Positions 6,982 through 14,566 of a stretch of 20,098 nucleotides of DNA are shown here, one piece after another (the first letter of the stretch is position 1; each line of letters starts with the position of its first letter). The stretch covers positions 1 to 20,098 of the forward strand of contig JAJUGM010000011.1 in assembly GCA_029268165.1 (NCBI GenBank), in the 5' to 3' direction. The notes beneath the pieces are model-generated. The model had not been told where the DNA came from, did not search any database, and saw only the letters and a program-made list of their open reading frames with translations. This DNA is from Bacteroidota bacterium (GTDB lineage: Bacteria; Bacteroidota; Bacteroidia; Bacteroidales; UBA10428). A program made the position numbers and the translations under genes.

Positions 6982-7064
6982 AAATAAAAATTTAAACAGT
7001 CTCTTATAATACAAAGAATTATTAGCCCCGGAGGTTCAAAGGCACAATGGTAGCACCAGTCATA

Positions 7065-8453
7065 TCAGACCATTTTTGCCGGGTCAACCCACTGGTCAAA
7101 CTGTTCAGCCGTTACCAATCCGAGTTCTATAGCAGCTTCTTTAAGCGTTTTGTTTTCTTTATGGGCTTTTTTGGCAATTTTTGCCGCATTTTCATACCCT
7201 ATATGGGGGTTTAGGGCTGTAACCAGCATCAGCGAGTTCTGCAGGTGTTTCTTTATCACTTCGGTATTGGCTGTAATACCCGCAGCGCATTTATCGGCAA
7301 ACGACACACAGGCCTCGCCGAGCAGTCGTTCCGACTGCAAAACATTGTATGCTATCAGCGGTTTAAAGACATTAAGTTCAAAATGTCCGTTTGACCCTCC
7401 TATTGAAACAGCAACATCATTGCCCATAACCTGTGCACACACCATAGTAAGTGCTTCAGGTTGAGTAGGATTGACTTTGTCGGGCATTATTGAAGATCCT
7501 GGTTCGTTATCGGGAATAATAATTTCGCCTATGCCGCAGCGGGGGCCTGAACTCAGCATTCTGATGTCATTGGCAATTTTCATAAGTGACACAGCCGAAC
7601 GTTTCAATGCACCGCTCAGTTCGACCATAGCATCATGGGCGGCAAGCGATTCAAATTTGTTTGGTGCTGAAATAAAAGGATATCCTGTAAGCTGGGCAAT
7701 TCTGGCTGCTACTTTTTCGGCATATCCTTTTGGGGCATTCAGTCCGGTTCCCACAGCAGTGCCACCCAGCGCAAGCTCCCTCACCATTTCAAGTGCGTTT
7801 CGTACGGCCCTCATTGAATTGTCAATCTGCTGCACGTAACCCGAGAACTCCTGTCCAAGGGTTAAAGGAGTGGCATCCATAAAATGTGTGCGCCCGGTTT
7901 TCACAATAGACGAAAATTCTGTGGATTTATTATACAACATATCCCTCAGCTTCTGCATTCCGGGTAAGGTAATTTCTATTGCCATTTTGTAGGCAGCAAT
8001 ATGCATGGCTGTTGGGTAGGTATCGTTTGACGATTGCGATTTATTCACATCATCATTGGGATGAAGTATCTTTTTTTCATCGGTTAGCTTTCCCCCTGCC
8101 AGTACATGCGCCCTGTTGGCAATAACTTCATTGACATTCATATTTGATTGAGTTCCTGAGCCGGTTTGCCAGATTACCAGCGGAAACTGGTCGTCGAGTT
8201 TTCCTGCTAGTATTTCATCGCATACTTTCACAATTAAATCGCATTTGTTTGCTGCAAGCACGCCCAGGTCGAGATTAACCATTGCAGCCGCTTTTTTCAG
8301 GTATGCAAAGGCATAAATGATTTCAAGCGGCATGCTTGCTTCAGGGCCAATCCTGAAATTGTTCCTTGAGCGTTCAGTCTGCGCTCCCCAGTATTTATCA
8401 GCGGGGACTTTTACTTCGCCCATAGTGTCATGTTCAATTCTGAAGGATGTCAT
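7065..8453 (-). CDS. fumC: Fumarate hydratase class II
   Basis: 462-residue class II (iron-independent) fumarase, interconverting fumarate and malate in the TCA cycle or the reductive branch to succinate. The fumarase/aspartase signature GSSIMPDKVNP is present, with SGTQSNMNVNEVIANRA, HPNDDVNKSQSSND and the active-site segment TGRTHFMDATP. I chose the ATG at 8453 (MTSFRIEHDTMGEVKVP), which gives the usual family length and start. The frame stays open to 8522, but that 23-residue extension is encoded partly by a GTGACTAA-type mini-repeat and is probably untranslated. No operon partner is evident; the IS lies downstream. No cofactor cysteines are needed, so it suits oxygen- or iron-limited conditions. 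Confidence 0.96.
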   Translation of the reverse strand: MTSFRIEHDTMGEVKVPADKYWGAQTERSRNNFRIGPEASMPLEIIYAFAYLKKAAAMVNLDLGVLAANKCDLIVKVCDEILAGKLDDQFPLVIWQTGSGTQSNMNVNEVIANRAHVLAGGKLTDEKKILHPNDDVNKSQSSNDTYPTAMHIAAYKMAIEITLPGMQKLRDMLYNKSTEFSSIVKTGRTHFMDATPLTLGQEFSGYVQQIDNSMRAVRNALEMVRELALGGTAVGTGLNAPKGYAEKVAARIAQLTGYPFISAPNKFESLAAHDAMVELSGALKRSAVSLMKIANDIRMLSSGPRCGIGEIIIPDNEPGSSIMPDKVNPTQPEALTMVCAQVMGNDVAVSIGGSNGHFELNVFKPLIAYNVLQSERLLGEACVSFADKCAAGITANTEVIKKHLQNSLMLVTALNPHIGYENAAKIAKKAHKENKTLKEAAIELGLVTAEQFDQWVDPAKMV

Positions 8454-8472
8454 GGTTTGTATGGTTTTATTT

Positions 8473-8508
8473 AAGTGACTAAGTGACGTAGTGAATGAGT
8501 GACAAAGT
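8473..8508 (+). repeat. Octamer mini-repeat array (AAGTGACT-like), upstream of fumC
   Basis: About four and a half imperfect copies of an 8-base unit read on the plus strand as AAGTGACT, AAGTGACG, TAGTGAAT, GAGTGACA. A similar array lies in the opposite orientation at 8951-9002, on the other side of the broken four-helix-bundle gene. Confidence 0.7.
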
Positions 8509-8530
8509 ATTGTAGCTTTCAAGTATGATT

Positions 8531-8894
8531 TTAAAACCTGCTTTTAATATTTTTCTTTAATCTGTTAAACATGGCATCAATTTTTTCCATCTGTATTGCT
8601 ATTTCTTGATATTGTTTTTCAGAAATAAAACTTAATTCTTTAGATATTTCAAAAATAGCATCCAACTCACTCAAAGAACCCTGCAAAATAACCAGAAAAT
8701 GAAAAAATTCTTTTGAAGTATTTCTTACTGCACCTTCAGCAATATTCGTCAATATTGATACGGAGGCTCTTTATATTTGATTAATTTTACCATATTTTTC
8801 ATCTTCAGGAAAGTCCATAAAGCAAAGAATATACTTCTTTTATTAAATTAATTGATTCTTTCCAAAACTCTAGCTTTTTAAGAGGCCTTGCCAT
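8531..8894 (-). pseudogene. Four-helix-bundle (S23/IVS-type) protein, frameshifted
   Basis: Remnant of a family of about 120 residues first seen as proteins encoded in 23S rRNA intervening sequences. The C-terminal part reads cleanly from 8752: TNIAEGAVRNTSKEFFHFL, then GSLSELDAIFEI, matching the NIAEG and SELE hallmarks. The N-terminal part begins at ATG 8894 (MARPLKKLEFWKESINLIKE) in another frame. A frameshift near 8820-8826 joins it to FPEDEKYGKINQI, and an in-frame TAA at 8773-8771 replaces an Arg of the usual QIRRA motif. An ATG at 8752 could still make a 73-residue fragment without helix 1. The function of free-standing members is not known to me. Confidence 0.75.
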
Positions 8895-8950
8895 TTTTTC
8901 AGATTAATAATTCACTTTTATTGCATACAATCATTACAATAGGTACTTTT

Positions 8951-9002
8951 CTGACTCACCTCATTACCTCGTCACTTCGTCACTCGGTAACTTCGTTACT
9001 TC
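8951..9002 (-). repeat. Octamer mini-repeat array, inverted, overlapping the prfB stop
   Basis: Read on the minus strand, imperfect 8-base units such as GTGACGAA, GTGACGAG and GTAATGAG run from the last prfB codons to 8951. The prfB stop codon (8998-8996) lies inside the array. It is in inverted orientation to the array at 8473-8508. Confidence 0.65.
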
Positions 9003-10097
9003 TTTATGACCTTTCCCCCGAACTCCATCAGGTAAGCCTTTATGAAATCATTGATTTCGCCGTCGAGAACGGCCTGTGTGTTGCTGGTTTCATATCCGGT
9101 TCGCAGGTCTTTTACCATTTTGTATGGGTGCAGGACGTAACTTCGGATTTGCGATCCCCACTCTATTTTCTTTTTCTGACCTTCGATTTCAGCCTGTTTT
9201 TCCATACGTTTGCGTAATTCAAGCTCATACAGATGCGACCGCAGGATACGCATGGCGTTTTCTTTATTCTGAAGCTGTGAGCGGGTTTCGGTATTTTCCA
9301 CTGTAATGCCTGTGGGTATATGCCTTACGCGAACTCCGGTTTCAACCTTGTTTACATTCTGGCCGCCGGCACCGCTTGAACGGAAATAGTCAAATTCGAG
9401 GTCAGCAGGGTTGATGATTATTTCAATGTTGTCATCAACTACAGGTGATACAAACACCGATGCAAACGAAGTGTGCCTTTTATGATTGGCATCAAATGGG
9501 GATAAACGTACGAGCCTGTGCACACCGTTCTCGGCCTTAAGGTAGCCGTAGGCATAATCGCCGGTAAATTCAAGTGTGGCTGATTTTATTCCGGCGTCGT
9601 CGCCTTCGAGATAACTTATCTCCTTAACCTGATAGTTGTTACGTTCGCCCCAGCGAATGTACATGCGCATCAGCATTTGTGCCCAGTCCTGGCTCTCAGT
9701 ACCACCCGCCCCTGAATTGATCTTCAGTATTGCTCCCATTTTATCTTCTTCTGTTCGTAACATGTTGCGAAATTCGAGCTCCTCAACAAGCTGCAGTACT
9801 TTGTTGTAGTGGTTGTCTGTTTCTTCTTCAGAGGCCTCACCTCCCTTATAAAAATCAAAAACAACCTTCAGGTCATCGAGTTCTGAGGCCAGACGTGTAT
9901 AGTTATCTGTCCATGCCTTTAATGAAGCAATTTCTTTCAGGTGTTTTTCGGCTGCTTTGGGGTCATTCCAGAAACCAGGAGCATGCGCTTTTTCTTCGCC
10001 CTCTTTAATAAGCTGAAGCTTTCTGTCTATCTCAAAGATACCTCCTCAGCGCCTCGGTACGTTCCGATAGCTCTTTAATCTGTTCAATAGTTACCAT
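8996..10097 (-). CDS. prfB: Peptide chain release factor 2 with programmed +1 frameshift
   Basis: Release factor 2, which terminates translation at UGA and UAA. Translation starts at ATG 10097, reads 21 codons (MVTIEQIKELSERTEALRRYL) and meets an in-frame TGA at 10034-10032. A +1 slip resumes at GAG (10033-10031) and gives a 366-residue product, the usual RF2 length. The peptidyl-hydrolysis motif GGQ is in SSGAGGQNVNK, and the RF2 stop-recognition tripeptide SPF is in RLSPFDANHKRHTS. The slippage sequence is intact (see the separate entry), so this is regulation and not a sequencing error. A shorter annotation starting at 9763 would lose the N-terminal domain. Confidence 0.96.
10032..10046 (-). 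promoter_or_regulatory. RF2 programmed +1 frameshift site
   Basis: On the minus strand the sequence is AGGAGG (10046-10041), TAT, CTT, TGA (10034-10032). An internal Shine-Dalgarno-like hexamer three bases before the CTT slip codon, followed by the UGA that RF2 itself reads, is the classic autoregulatory arrangement. Low RF2 lets the ribosome pause and slip from CUU to UUU. The AGGAGG is notable in a genome that otherwise shows no Shine-Dalgarno sequences. Confidence 0.93.
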
Positions 10098-10191
10098 AAA
10101 AATGTTATCAGTTGAAGAATGCAAAGGTAGAAAAAAATAGGTTTTTAAGTTAGTTTTTTAAATGATTGCTTAAATTTTATTTGATATACGA

Positions 10192-10371
10192 AAACAACAC
10201 CCGCAAATACCTTTAATTTCCGAAAGCAAGGTTGACCTGGTATGTAGCTTATGATAATTGGAATACAACCTAAAAGGCTATCTGGACAACACCTGCACTG
10301 TATTTAACTACACAGGTAGTATAACAAAGGTGAATAATTACTTTCTCTTCGGGATGAGCTTTGATTATTAA
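10192..10371 (+). pseudogene. Possible relic of an outer-membrane protein C-terminus
   Basis: A plus-strand frame with tandem stops (TGA at 10252, TAA at 10255) reads LEYNLKGYLDNTCTVFNYTG and ends NNYFLFGMSFDY before TAA at 10369-10371. The alternating pattern and aromatic C-terminus resemble the last strands of an outer-membrane beta-barrel. No start or upstream domain is readable. The rest of 10098-10633 holds no gene I can support. Confidence 0.2.
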
Positions 10372-10528
10372 ATAGGGGATTCGGATTTTTAAATATACAG
10401 AGAAAGACATTCTTAGAAAGAGAAATATTTTATGTATTCTGGCTGAGACGTTCCAAATCAGCCTATTTCCAAATAAACCTTTTTGGGATGAGAAATCCTG
10501 TAAACAAAAATTGTACAAAAATAAAGTC

Positions 10529-10585
10529 TGAACGGGGATTAGAGAGATTAAAGAATTTCCGGGGTTTCTCTAATGTAAACGTTCA
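10529..10585 (-). terminator. Stem-loop downstream of the LVIVD lipoprotein gene
   Basis: TGAACG/CGTTCA (10529-10534 with 10580-10585) encloses ATTAGAGA/TCTCTAAT (10538-10545 with 10567-10574). It lies about 50 bp after the stop of the minus-strand gene ending at 10634. On that strand a T-rich tract (TTTATTTTT) follows, so it could terminate that transcript. Confidence 0.45.
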
Positions 10586-10633
10586 TCCTTAAATCACGCA
10601 AATCCTGGGTCAGACTTATGAGTATATCAATAT

Positions 10634-11929
10634 CTATTTTCCCTGACTATGTATGGGGATGTAACTCAACTGGCTTATACTGTCAGTGCCTGTGTAATCA
10701 TACTGGTAAAGTCCGTCAGAACCAATCATCATCAGCAGACCGTTAAAGGGTATAACATCAAAGGCGTTTACTTCCTTAAACCATGCAATTTTTACAAGGT
10801 CTTTCGGGTTTTCAGCATCAAATACCTTCAGTCCGGCGCTGCCATCACAAACAAACAGGGTTTTATTATCAATGCCAAGCCCGTAAGGCTCCTCCATTGG
10901 ATACGACTGTTCCCATTTGGGATTCTGGATATTGGAAACATTAATCACATCGAGCTGGCTTGTGGATTCACCGCAAAGATTACCTGCCCTCAGGGTTACA
11001 TAGGCAAAATTATCTTCAACGACAACCGGGTCACAACTTCTTACATGGTTATAAGTGGAAACATAAGAAGGACTTGCCGGATTTGCAAGGTCATAGATAA
11101 TCATTCCGGTTTGTGTGCCAAAGAAAAGCTTTTTATTATATTGAAAAACAGTTTCAACATTCCAGCCGATGTATTCGTCATAAACGAGTAGCGGAGAAGT
11201 TAATTCATCGATATCAAATGCCTTAAGTTTATACTGGTCAATGGTGTATAAAAAGTTATCGTAAATAGTGAATCTTGCCATAGAACCAGCAATACCAACA
11301 GACATGCTACTTGAGCCATTGGTGTTATAGCTTATTTTGCTGTTAACTGCAGCATCAGCCAGTGCCCAATTGGCTCTTTCAAGAAATATTAAATCGTCTT
11401 GCTGGGTCTCTATTTTTTCTTCAACCTCTTTTACCTCCCATCCCACAACAATGCCTTTATTCAGGTCAACCTGGCCAATTGGCAACTGATTATTTTCGAG
11501 CAGTGGAGGCAATGAGTACGGAAAAATACTGTCAACCCTGCCTACTTCCTTAATGCTATGAATATCGCTGATATCAAGGGCTACCAGATCAATATAACTG
11601 TCGGCAAATAAAATGCTGTCTTTAATAGCCATGTCAACATTGCCGGGAATGCTGATAAATGATAAAAAGGCAGGAGCAGAGGGGTTACTGTTGTCAATTA
11701 CATGAATGCCTTTGAGCGATTCGTTGATAAAAATATAATGGTCTTTAAAATAAATTTTCCCGGGCTGAACAATATCCTGTGAACCGGTTACCTTCACAGC
11801 GTTCTTAAATTCATGCCTATCCATATATACAGGTACGTTAACCAGATAGCGGTCAACTATTTTCTCCTGGCATGAGGAAAACAGAACAACAGCAATACCT
11901 GTAAATAAAAGATTTTTTAGTGTTTTCAT
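10634..11929 (-). CDS. LVIVD-repeat lipoprotein, predicted beta-propeller
   Basis: 431-residue lipoprotein. The signal peptide ends in a lipobox LFSSC, with the lipidated Cys at residue 20. The mature part carries repeated units such as GIHVIDNSNPSAPAFLSFI, DLVALDISDIHSIKEVG, GMIIYDLANPASPSYVSTY and LDVINVSNIQNPKWEQSY, the LVIVD-type repeat that folds into a beta-propeller. It is probably anchored in the periplasm or outer membrane and may bind a protein or carbohydrate partner. It has no enzymatic motif. It is divergent from the outer-membrane protein gene at 12176, and the two may share control through the 246-bp gap. Confidence 0.8.
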   Translation of the reverse strand: MKTLKNLLFTGIAVVLFSSCQEKIVDRYLVNVPVYMDRHEFKNAVKVTGSQDIVQPGKIYFKDHYIFINESLKGIHVIDNSNPSAPAFLSFISIPGNVDMAIKDSILFADSYIDLVALDISDIHSIKEVGRVDSIFPYSLPPLLENNQLPIGQVDLNKGIVVGWEVKEVEEKIETQQDDLIFLERANWALADAAVNSKISYNTNGSSSMSVGIAGSMARFTIYDNFLYTIDQYKLKAFDIDELTSPLLVYDEYIGWNVETVFQYNKKLFFGTQTGMIIYDLANPASPSYVSTYNHVRSCDPVVVEDNFAYVTLRAGNLCGESTSQLDVINVSNIQNPKWEQSYPMEEPYGLGIDNKTLFVCDGSAGLKVFDAENPKDLVKIAWFKEVNAFDVIPFNGLLMMIGSDGLYQYDYTGTDSISQLSYIPIHSQGK

Positions 11930-11965
11930 AGTTATTTTAATTTAATTTTAATATTTCAAATGATT

Positions 11966-11975
11966 ATGACGTCAT
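11966..11975. promoter_or_regulatory. 10-bp palindrome in the divergent intergenic region
   Basis: ATGACGTCAT is a perfect palindrome 37 bp upstream of the LVIVD lipoprotein start. It could be an operator or chance; no known regulator is assigned. Confidence 0.2.
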
Positions 11976-12005
11976 CACAATCACAGATGAAAATAATATG
12001 TGAAT

Positions 12006-12063
12006 GGTTGCGCATCAGGTAAAAAAAAGAATATGCCATGTTTTTTAAAGTTTTCCCGCAACC
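12006..12063. other. Long hairpin between divergent envelope genes
   Basis: GGTTGCG at 12006-12012 pairs with CGCAACC at 12057-12063. An A-run and a T-run lie between them (about 12021-12028 and 12041-12046) and could extend the stem. TTTTATAAT follows. It may be a regulatory RNA, a terminator or an operator pair. Confidence 0.3.
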
Positions 12064-12175
12064 TTTTATAATCTATTATCATCAATTATTATTAATGTTA
12101 AATTGTAATGAAACGAATAGGATTAAATTAATAAATTGATTTTCTAAACATTACATTATTAAACTTTATAATAGA

Positions 12176-12925
12176 ATGAAGACTGATTTAAAAATCTACC
12201 TTGTTTTTCTGCTCATTAATAATATTGTGTTTTTGTCGATGGCTCAGCGTCGCGAAGATGTTGTTTATCTGTCAGATGGTTCGGTAATCCGGGGATTAAT
12301 CCTGAAGGATACTACAGGTCATTCGGTGCGCATATTGAATCATGCCGGAGATATCTGGGTTTTCAGTCTGTCAGAAGTTGACTCCGTTTCCCGTGAAAAG
12401 CCATTTGAATACAAGGCAATGATTTTCAATAAGCAGGGATTTGAATTTAAACTGAACGCAGAGTTTCTTATACGTTCGAACGAGAATGCGATTGGCAAGG
12501 CAGTAATTCCTGGGGTCAATCTAATGGTTGGATACAGACACAACAGATACCTGACTCTGGGAATAGAAACCGGCATGCAGTTTTATCAATGGATGGAAAT
12601 TCCTTTTTCAGCTACTATCCATGGTCGTATAACAGGAAGGTCATTTTCGCCTTTTCTATTGGCAAAAGCAGGCTATACACTTCCTGCTGAGAAAAGGGAA
12701 GACGACTGGCAATATAAATACAAAAGCCTGGGCGGATTTCATAGTGCTATTGGCATAGGTTTTGAGAAAATAATCAATGAGAATGCCGCACTTATGTTTA
12801 CCTTTTCATATTATTACCAGGAACTCAACTATCACCTTACCCCATTAAATACATGGTTGCGCGAGAGAGACCGTAAGGAATCATACAGCCGTTTCAGGTT
12901 AGCTGTCGGGTATGTGTTTAAGTAG
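12176..12925 (+). CDS. Exported outer-membrane beta-barrel-like protein
   Basis: 249-residue protein with a signal peptide (hydrophobic residues 6-22, likely cut in SMA/Q near residue 23). The mature N-terminus DVVYLSDGSVIRGLILKD is a short beta-domain motif common in Bacteroidota exported proteins. From about residue 85 onward the sequence alternates polar and hydrophobic residues in barrel-like strands (NLMVGYRHNRYLTLGIETGM, GFHSAIGIGFEKII, ALMFTFSYYYQEL). It ends in FRLAVGYVFK, an aromatic-rich terminal strand like a BAM signal. Its function is unknown, probably structural or transport. It is divergent from the LVIVD lipoprotein gene. Confidence 0.7.
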   Translation: MKTDLKIYLVFLLINNIVFLSMAQRREDVVYLSDGSVIRGLILKDTTGHSVRILNHAGDIWVFSLSEVDSVSREKPFEYKAMIFNKQGFEFKLNAEFLIRSNENAIGKAVIPGVNLMVGYRHNRYLTLGIETGMQFYQWMEIPFSATIHGRITGRSFSPFLLAKAGYTLPAEKREDDWQYKYKSLGGFHSAIGIGFEKIINENAALMFTFSYYYQELNYHLTPLNTWLRERDRKESYSRFRLAVGYVFK

Positions 12926-12970
12926 TGCCGGTGTAAAAGACACCATAATGGTTTAAAATATTAATTCAAT

Positions 12971-13076
12971 AGCTGCGGGCTACGAGCTGCGAGCTGCGAG
13001 CTGCGAGAGGTCAGATACAAAGAAGCAAGATACAAGATAAAAGACACAAGATTAAAGAAAAGATAAGAAAGCCTCG
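12971..13076 (+). repeat. Heptamer minisatellite (GAGCTGC)n followed by an ACAAGAT-like tract
   Basis: Three tandem GAGCTGC units run from 12984, preceded by a degenerate AGCTGCGGGCTAC. From about 13012 an A-rich tract of ACAAGAT/ACAAGATA-like heptamers continues to about 13076. Two copies of the heptamer recur inverted at 15856-15869. Such arrays are intergenic and non-coding. Confidence 0.7.
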
Positions 13077-13083
13077 ATATTAC

Positions 13084-13155
13084 ACCCGGGTATAATGAAC
13101 AAACCCCTATTTCTCATTAGTTCGTATTGTATTCTGCTAATGACAAATCCGGGTT
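13084..13155. repeat. Dispersed palindromic repeat, full copy
   Basis: ACCCGG (13084-13089) pairs with CCGGGT (13149-13154), and inside it TCATTAG (13114-13120) pairs with CTAATGA (13137-13143) around a 16-base loop. The right arm, CTAATGACAAATCCGGGTT (13137-13155), recurs in inverted orientation at 17357-17375 with one mismatch. It lies between the ends of the convergent outer-membrane protein gene and recX, so it could also terminate both. Confidence 0.55.
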
Positions 13156-13211
13156 TAATCAATGATCATACAGTTGTTAATTTCAAGCCATTATAATTAT
13201 GCCAACCCAAA

Positions 13212-13667
13212 TCATAAATGGGTTATCCATTTTCTGACAATTTCTTCTTCATAGCCCCGTGAGGCGGCAAACTGCATTATTTTTTGTTCTCTATCTTCAG
13301 GATTTTTTACATGAAGCGTAAGCCCTTTTTTTCTTAGCTCCTGCCTGATGATATGTTCATATTGGGTTTGATCAATCAGGCTGAGGGCATCATCAATGTT
13401 TTCCTCTTCTATATGTTTTTGTATCAGGAAATTTCTGATTTTGAGTTTTCCCCATTTATTGAGTTTGAATTTGTCATGCACTGCTGCCTGAGCATATCTT
13501 TTTTCGTCAATATATTTATCAGTTTTTAGCTTATTGATTATTTCTTTATGAAAGGATTCAGGTATTCCAGCTTTGTTGAGATATTCAATAATATCATGGG
13601 TGCATTTTTCCTGTCTGCTGCATATTTTTTGCAGTTTTTTCAAAACATATCCGGTGTTCCAATTCAT
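13212..13667 (-). CDS. recX: Regulatory protein RecX
   Basis: 151-residue RecX family protein, a modulator that restrains RecA filament growth. It shows the triple three-helix layout of the family: an N-terminal repeat (QEKCTHDIIEYLNKAGIPESF) and a central repeat (DKYIDEKRYAQAAVHDKF, KWGKLKIRNFLIQKHI). A third repeat near the C-terminus (EQKIMQFAASRGYEEEIVRKW) completes it. The conserved DE-RYA element is present. The length is typical. It follows prmC by 9 bp on the same strand and is probably co-transcribed with it. No SOS-type box is evident. Confidence 0.9.
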   Translation of the reverse strand: MNWNTGYVLKKLQKICSRQEKCTHDIIEYLNKAGIPESFHKEIINKLKTDKYIDEKRYAQAAVHDKFKLNKWGKLKIRNFLIQKHIEEENIDDALSLIDQTQYEHIIRQELRKKGLTLHVKNPEDREQKIMQFAASRGYEEEIVRKWITHL

Positions 13668-13676
13668 GGCAAATGA

Positions 13677-14540
13677 TTATTTGGTAATGACTGCTTTAAT
13701 CATACGGGGTTTGCTGTTAATATCCTGTTTTATCATGACAGGCCGATAATCATATTTCATAAACAGGGCAGAAACATCATCAGGCAGGGCTTCATTAATT
13801 TCACAATAGACAGCCCCGTTGTGATTAAGAAAATATTTCCCTGCCTCGGCTATGTTTCTGTAGAAGACAAGCGGGTCATCATCAGAGACAAATAATGCCT
13901 GATGTGGTTCGTAGTTCAATACATTGGCTTCCATGTTGGCTTTTTCTGATTCTCTGATGTAAGGCGGGTTACTGACGATAATATCAAAATGCTTCAACGG
14001 CCAGTTCTTATATTGAAAAATGTCTGATACCATAAAAGTAATACTTACAGCATTGAGGTTTGCATTTTCTTTAGCTATTTCAATAGCTTCATTACTTATA
14101 TCAATTGCAGTAACCTGTGCGGTGGGCAAATGCTTAGCCAGAGCAATTGCAATACAGCCGCTGCCTGTGCCAATATCAAGTATGCTGATTTGTTTTCCCA
14201 GGTTTTCTTTTATTATCCAGTTGACAAGCTCTTCAGTCTCCGGCCGGGGAATAAGCACAACGGGCGACACTTTTATCGGATACCCGTAAAATTCGGTTTT
14301 GCCCAGAATATATTGAATAGGCTCATAATGACTTAAGCGGTTTACAATTTCATCAATTTTTTTAATAATATGTTGGGAAATCGGTTCATTATCTTTAATA
14401 TGTATTTCGATTTTGCTGTAATTTAGCAAATGGCTGAAAATAAGATAAACGAAATTACGGATTTCATTCTGATTATAAAGTCCGGCAAGGCTTTTAATAA
14501 TCCGTGATCTTGTTTCAGCAAGTGTAAGCAAAGGATTCAT
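13677..14540 (-). CDS. prmC: Release factor N5-glutamine methyltransferase PrmC
   Basis: 287-residue methyltransferase that modifies the Gln of the GGQ motif in RF1 and RF2, and so acts on the prfB product encoded in this window. The N-terminal helical domain (1-80) recognises release factors. The AdoMet-binding motif DIGTGSGCIA is at 122-131, and the catalytic NPPY at 191-194 is in IIVSNPPYIRE. IPRPETEELV (97-106) is also characteristic. I chose the ATG at 14540 (MNPLLTLAETRSRI). The frame is open to 14621, but that extension would overlap ribD and does not resemble the family. Only 26 bp separate it from the divergent ribD start. Confidence 0.95.
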   Translation of the reverse strand: MNPLLTLAETRSRIIKSLAGLYNQNEIRNFVYLIFSHLLNYSKIEIHIKDNEPISQHIIKKIDEIVNRLSHYEPIQYILGKTEFYGYPIKVSPVVLIPRPETEELVNWIIKENLGKQISILDIGTGSGCIAIALAKHLPTAQVTAIDISNEAIEIAKENANLNAVSITFMVSDIFQYKNWPLKHFDIIVSNPPYIRESEKANMEANVLNYEPHQALFVSDDDPLVFYRNIAEAGKYFLNHNGAVYCEINEALPDDVSALFMKYDYRPVMIKQDINSKPRMIKAVITK

Positions 14541-14544
14541 CTGA

Positions 14545-14552
14545 CAAAAATA
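14545..14552 (-). promoter_or_regulatory. -7 element very close to the prmC start
   Basis: On the minus strand TATTTTTG matches TAnnTTTG and ends 4 bases before the prmC ATG. If used, transcription would start at or next to the start codon and give a leaderless mRNA. No well-spaced -33 box was found. Confidence 0.35.
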
Positions 14553-14566
14553 TAAAAGTGCAACTG

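Larger units (their letters stand above)
6141..7005 (+). mobile_element. Degenerate IS5-family insertion sequence
   Basis: An 865-bp element bounded by 21-bp perfect terminal inverted repeats at 6141-6161 and 6985-7005 (AAGAGACTGTTTAAATTTTTA). The adjoining T6140/A7006 would extend the pairing by one base, or TA at both edges (6140-6141, 7005-7006) may be a 2-bp target duplication, as in the IS427 group. It contains one decayed transposase gene. It inserted 3 bp after the rex stop codon, so rex is intact but separated from whatever followed it. The sharp terminal repeats contrast with the badly decayed coding region. Confidence 0.88.

Noticed and set aside
7026..7060. tRNA-like words (GGTTCAAA and a D-arm-like GGCACAATGGTAGCACC)
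   Set aside because: The order and spacing do not build a cloverleaf, and no acceptor or anticodon stem is present.
8454..8522. 23-residue N-terminal extension of fumC
   Set aside because: It is encoded by mini-repeat DNA and is absent from the usual fumarase start.
8888..9217. 109-residue plus-strand open frame
   Set aside because: It is antisense to prfB and runs through the octamer array; it is a shadow frame.
9764..10097. prfB as two separate or broken genes
   Set aside because: The AGGAGG-TAT-CTT-TGA signal shows programmed frameshifting and the joined product has the normal length.
10270..10518. 82-residue minus-strand open frame
   Set aside because: Its composition is unlike a protein of this genome, it has no family features, and it overlaps the putative relic.
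12984..13076. CRISPR array
   Set aside because: Units are 7-8 bases in direct tandem with no spacers, and no cas genes are present.
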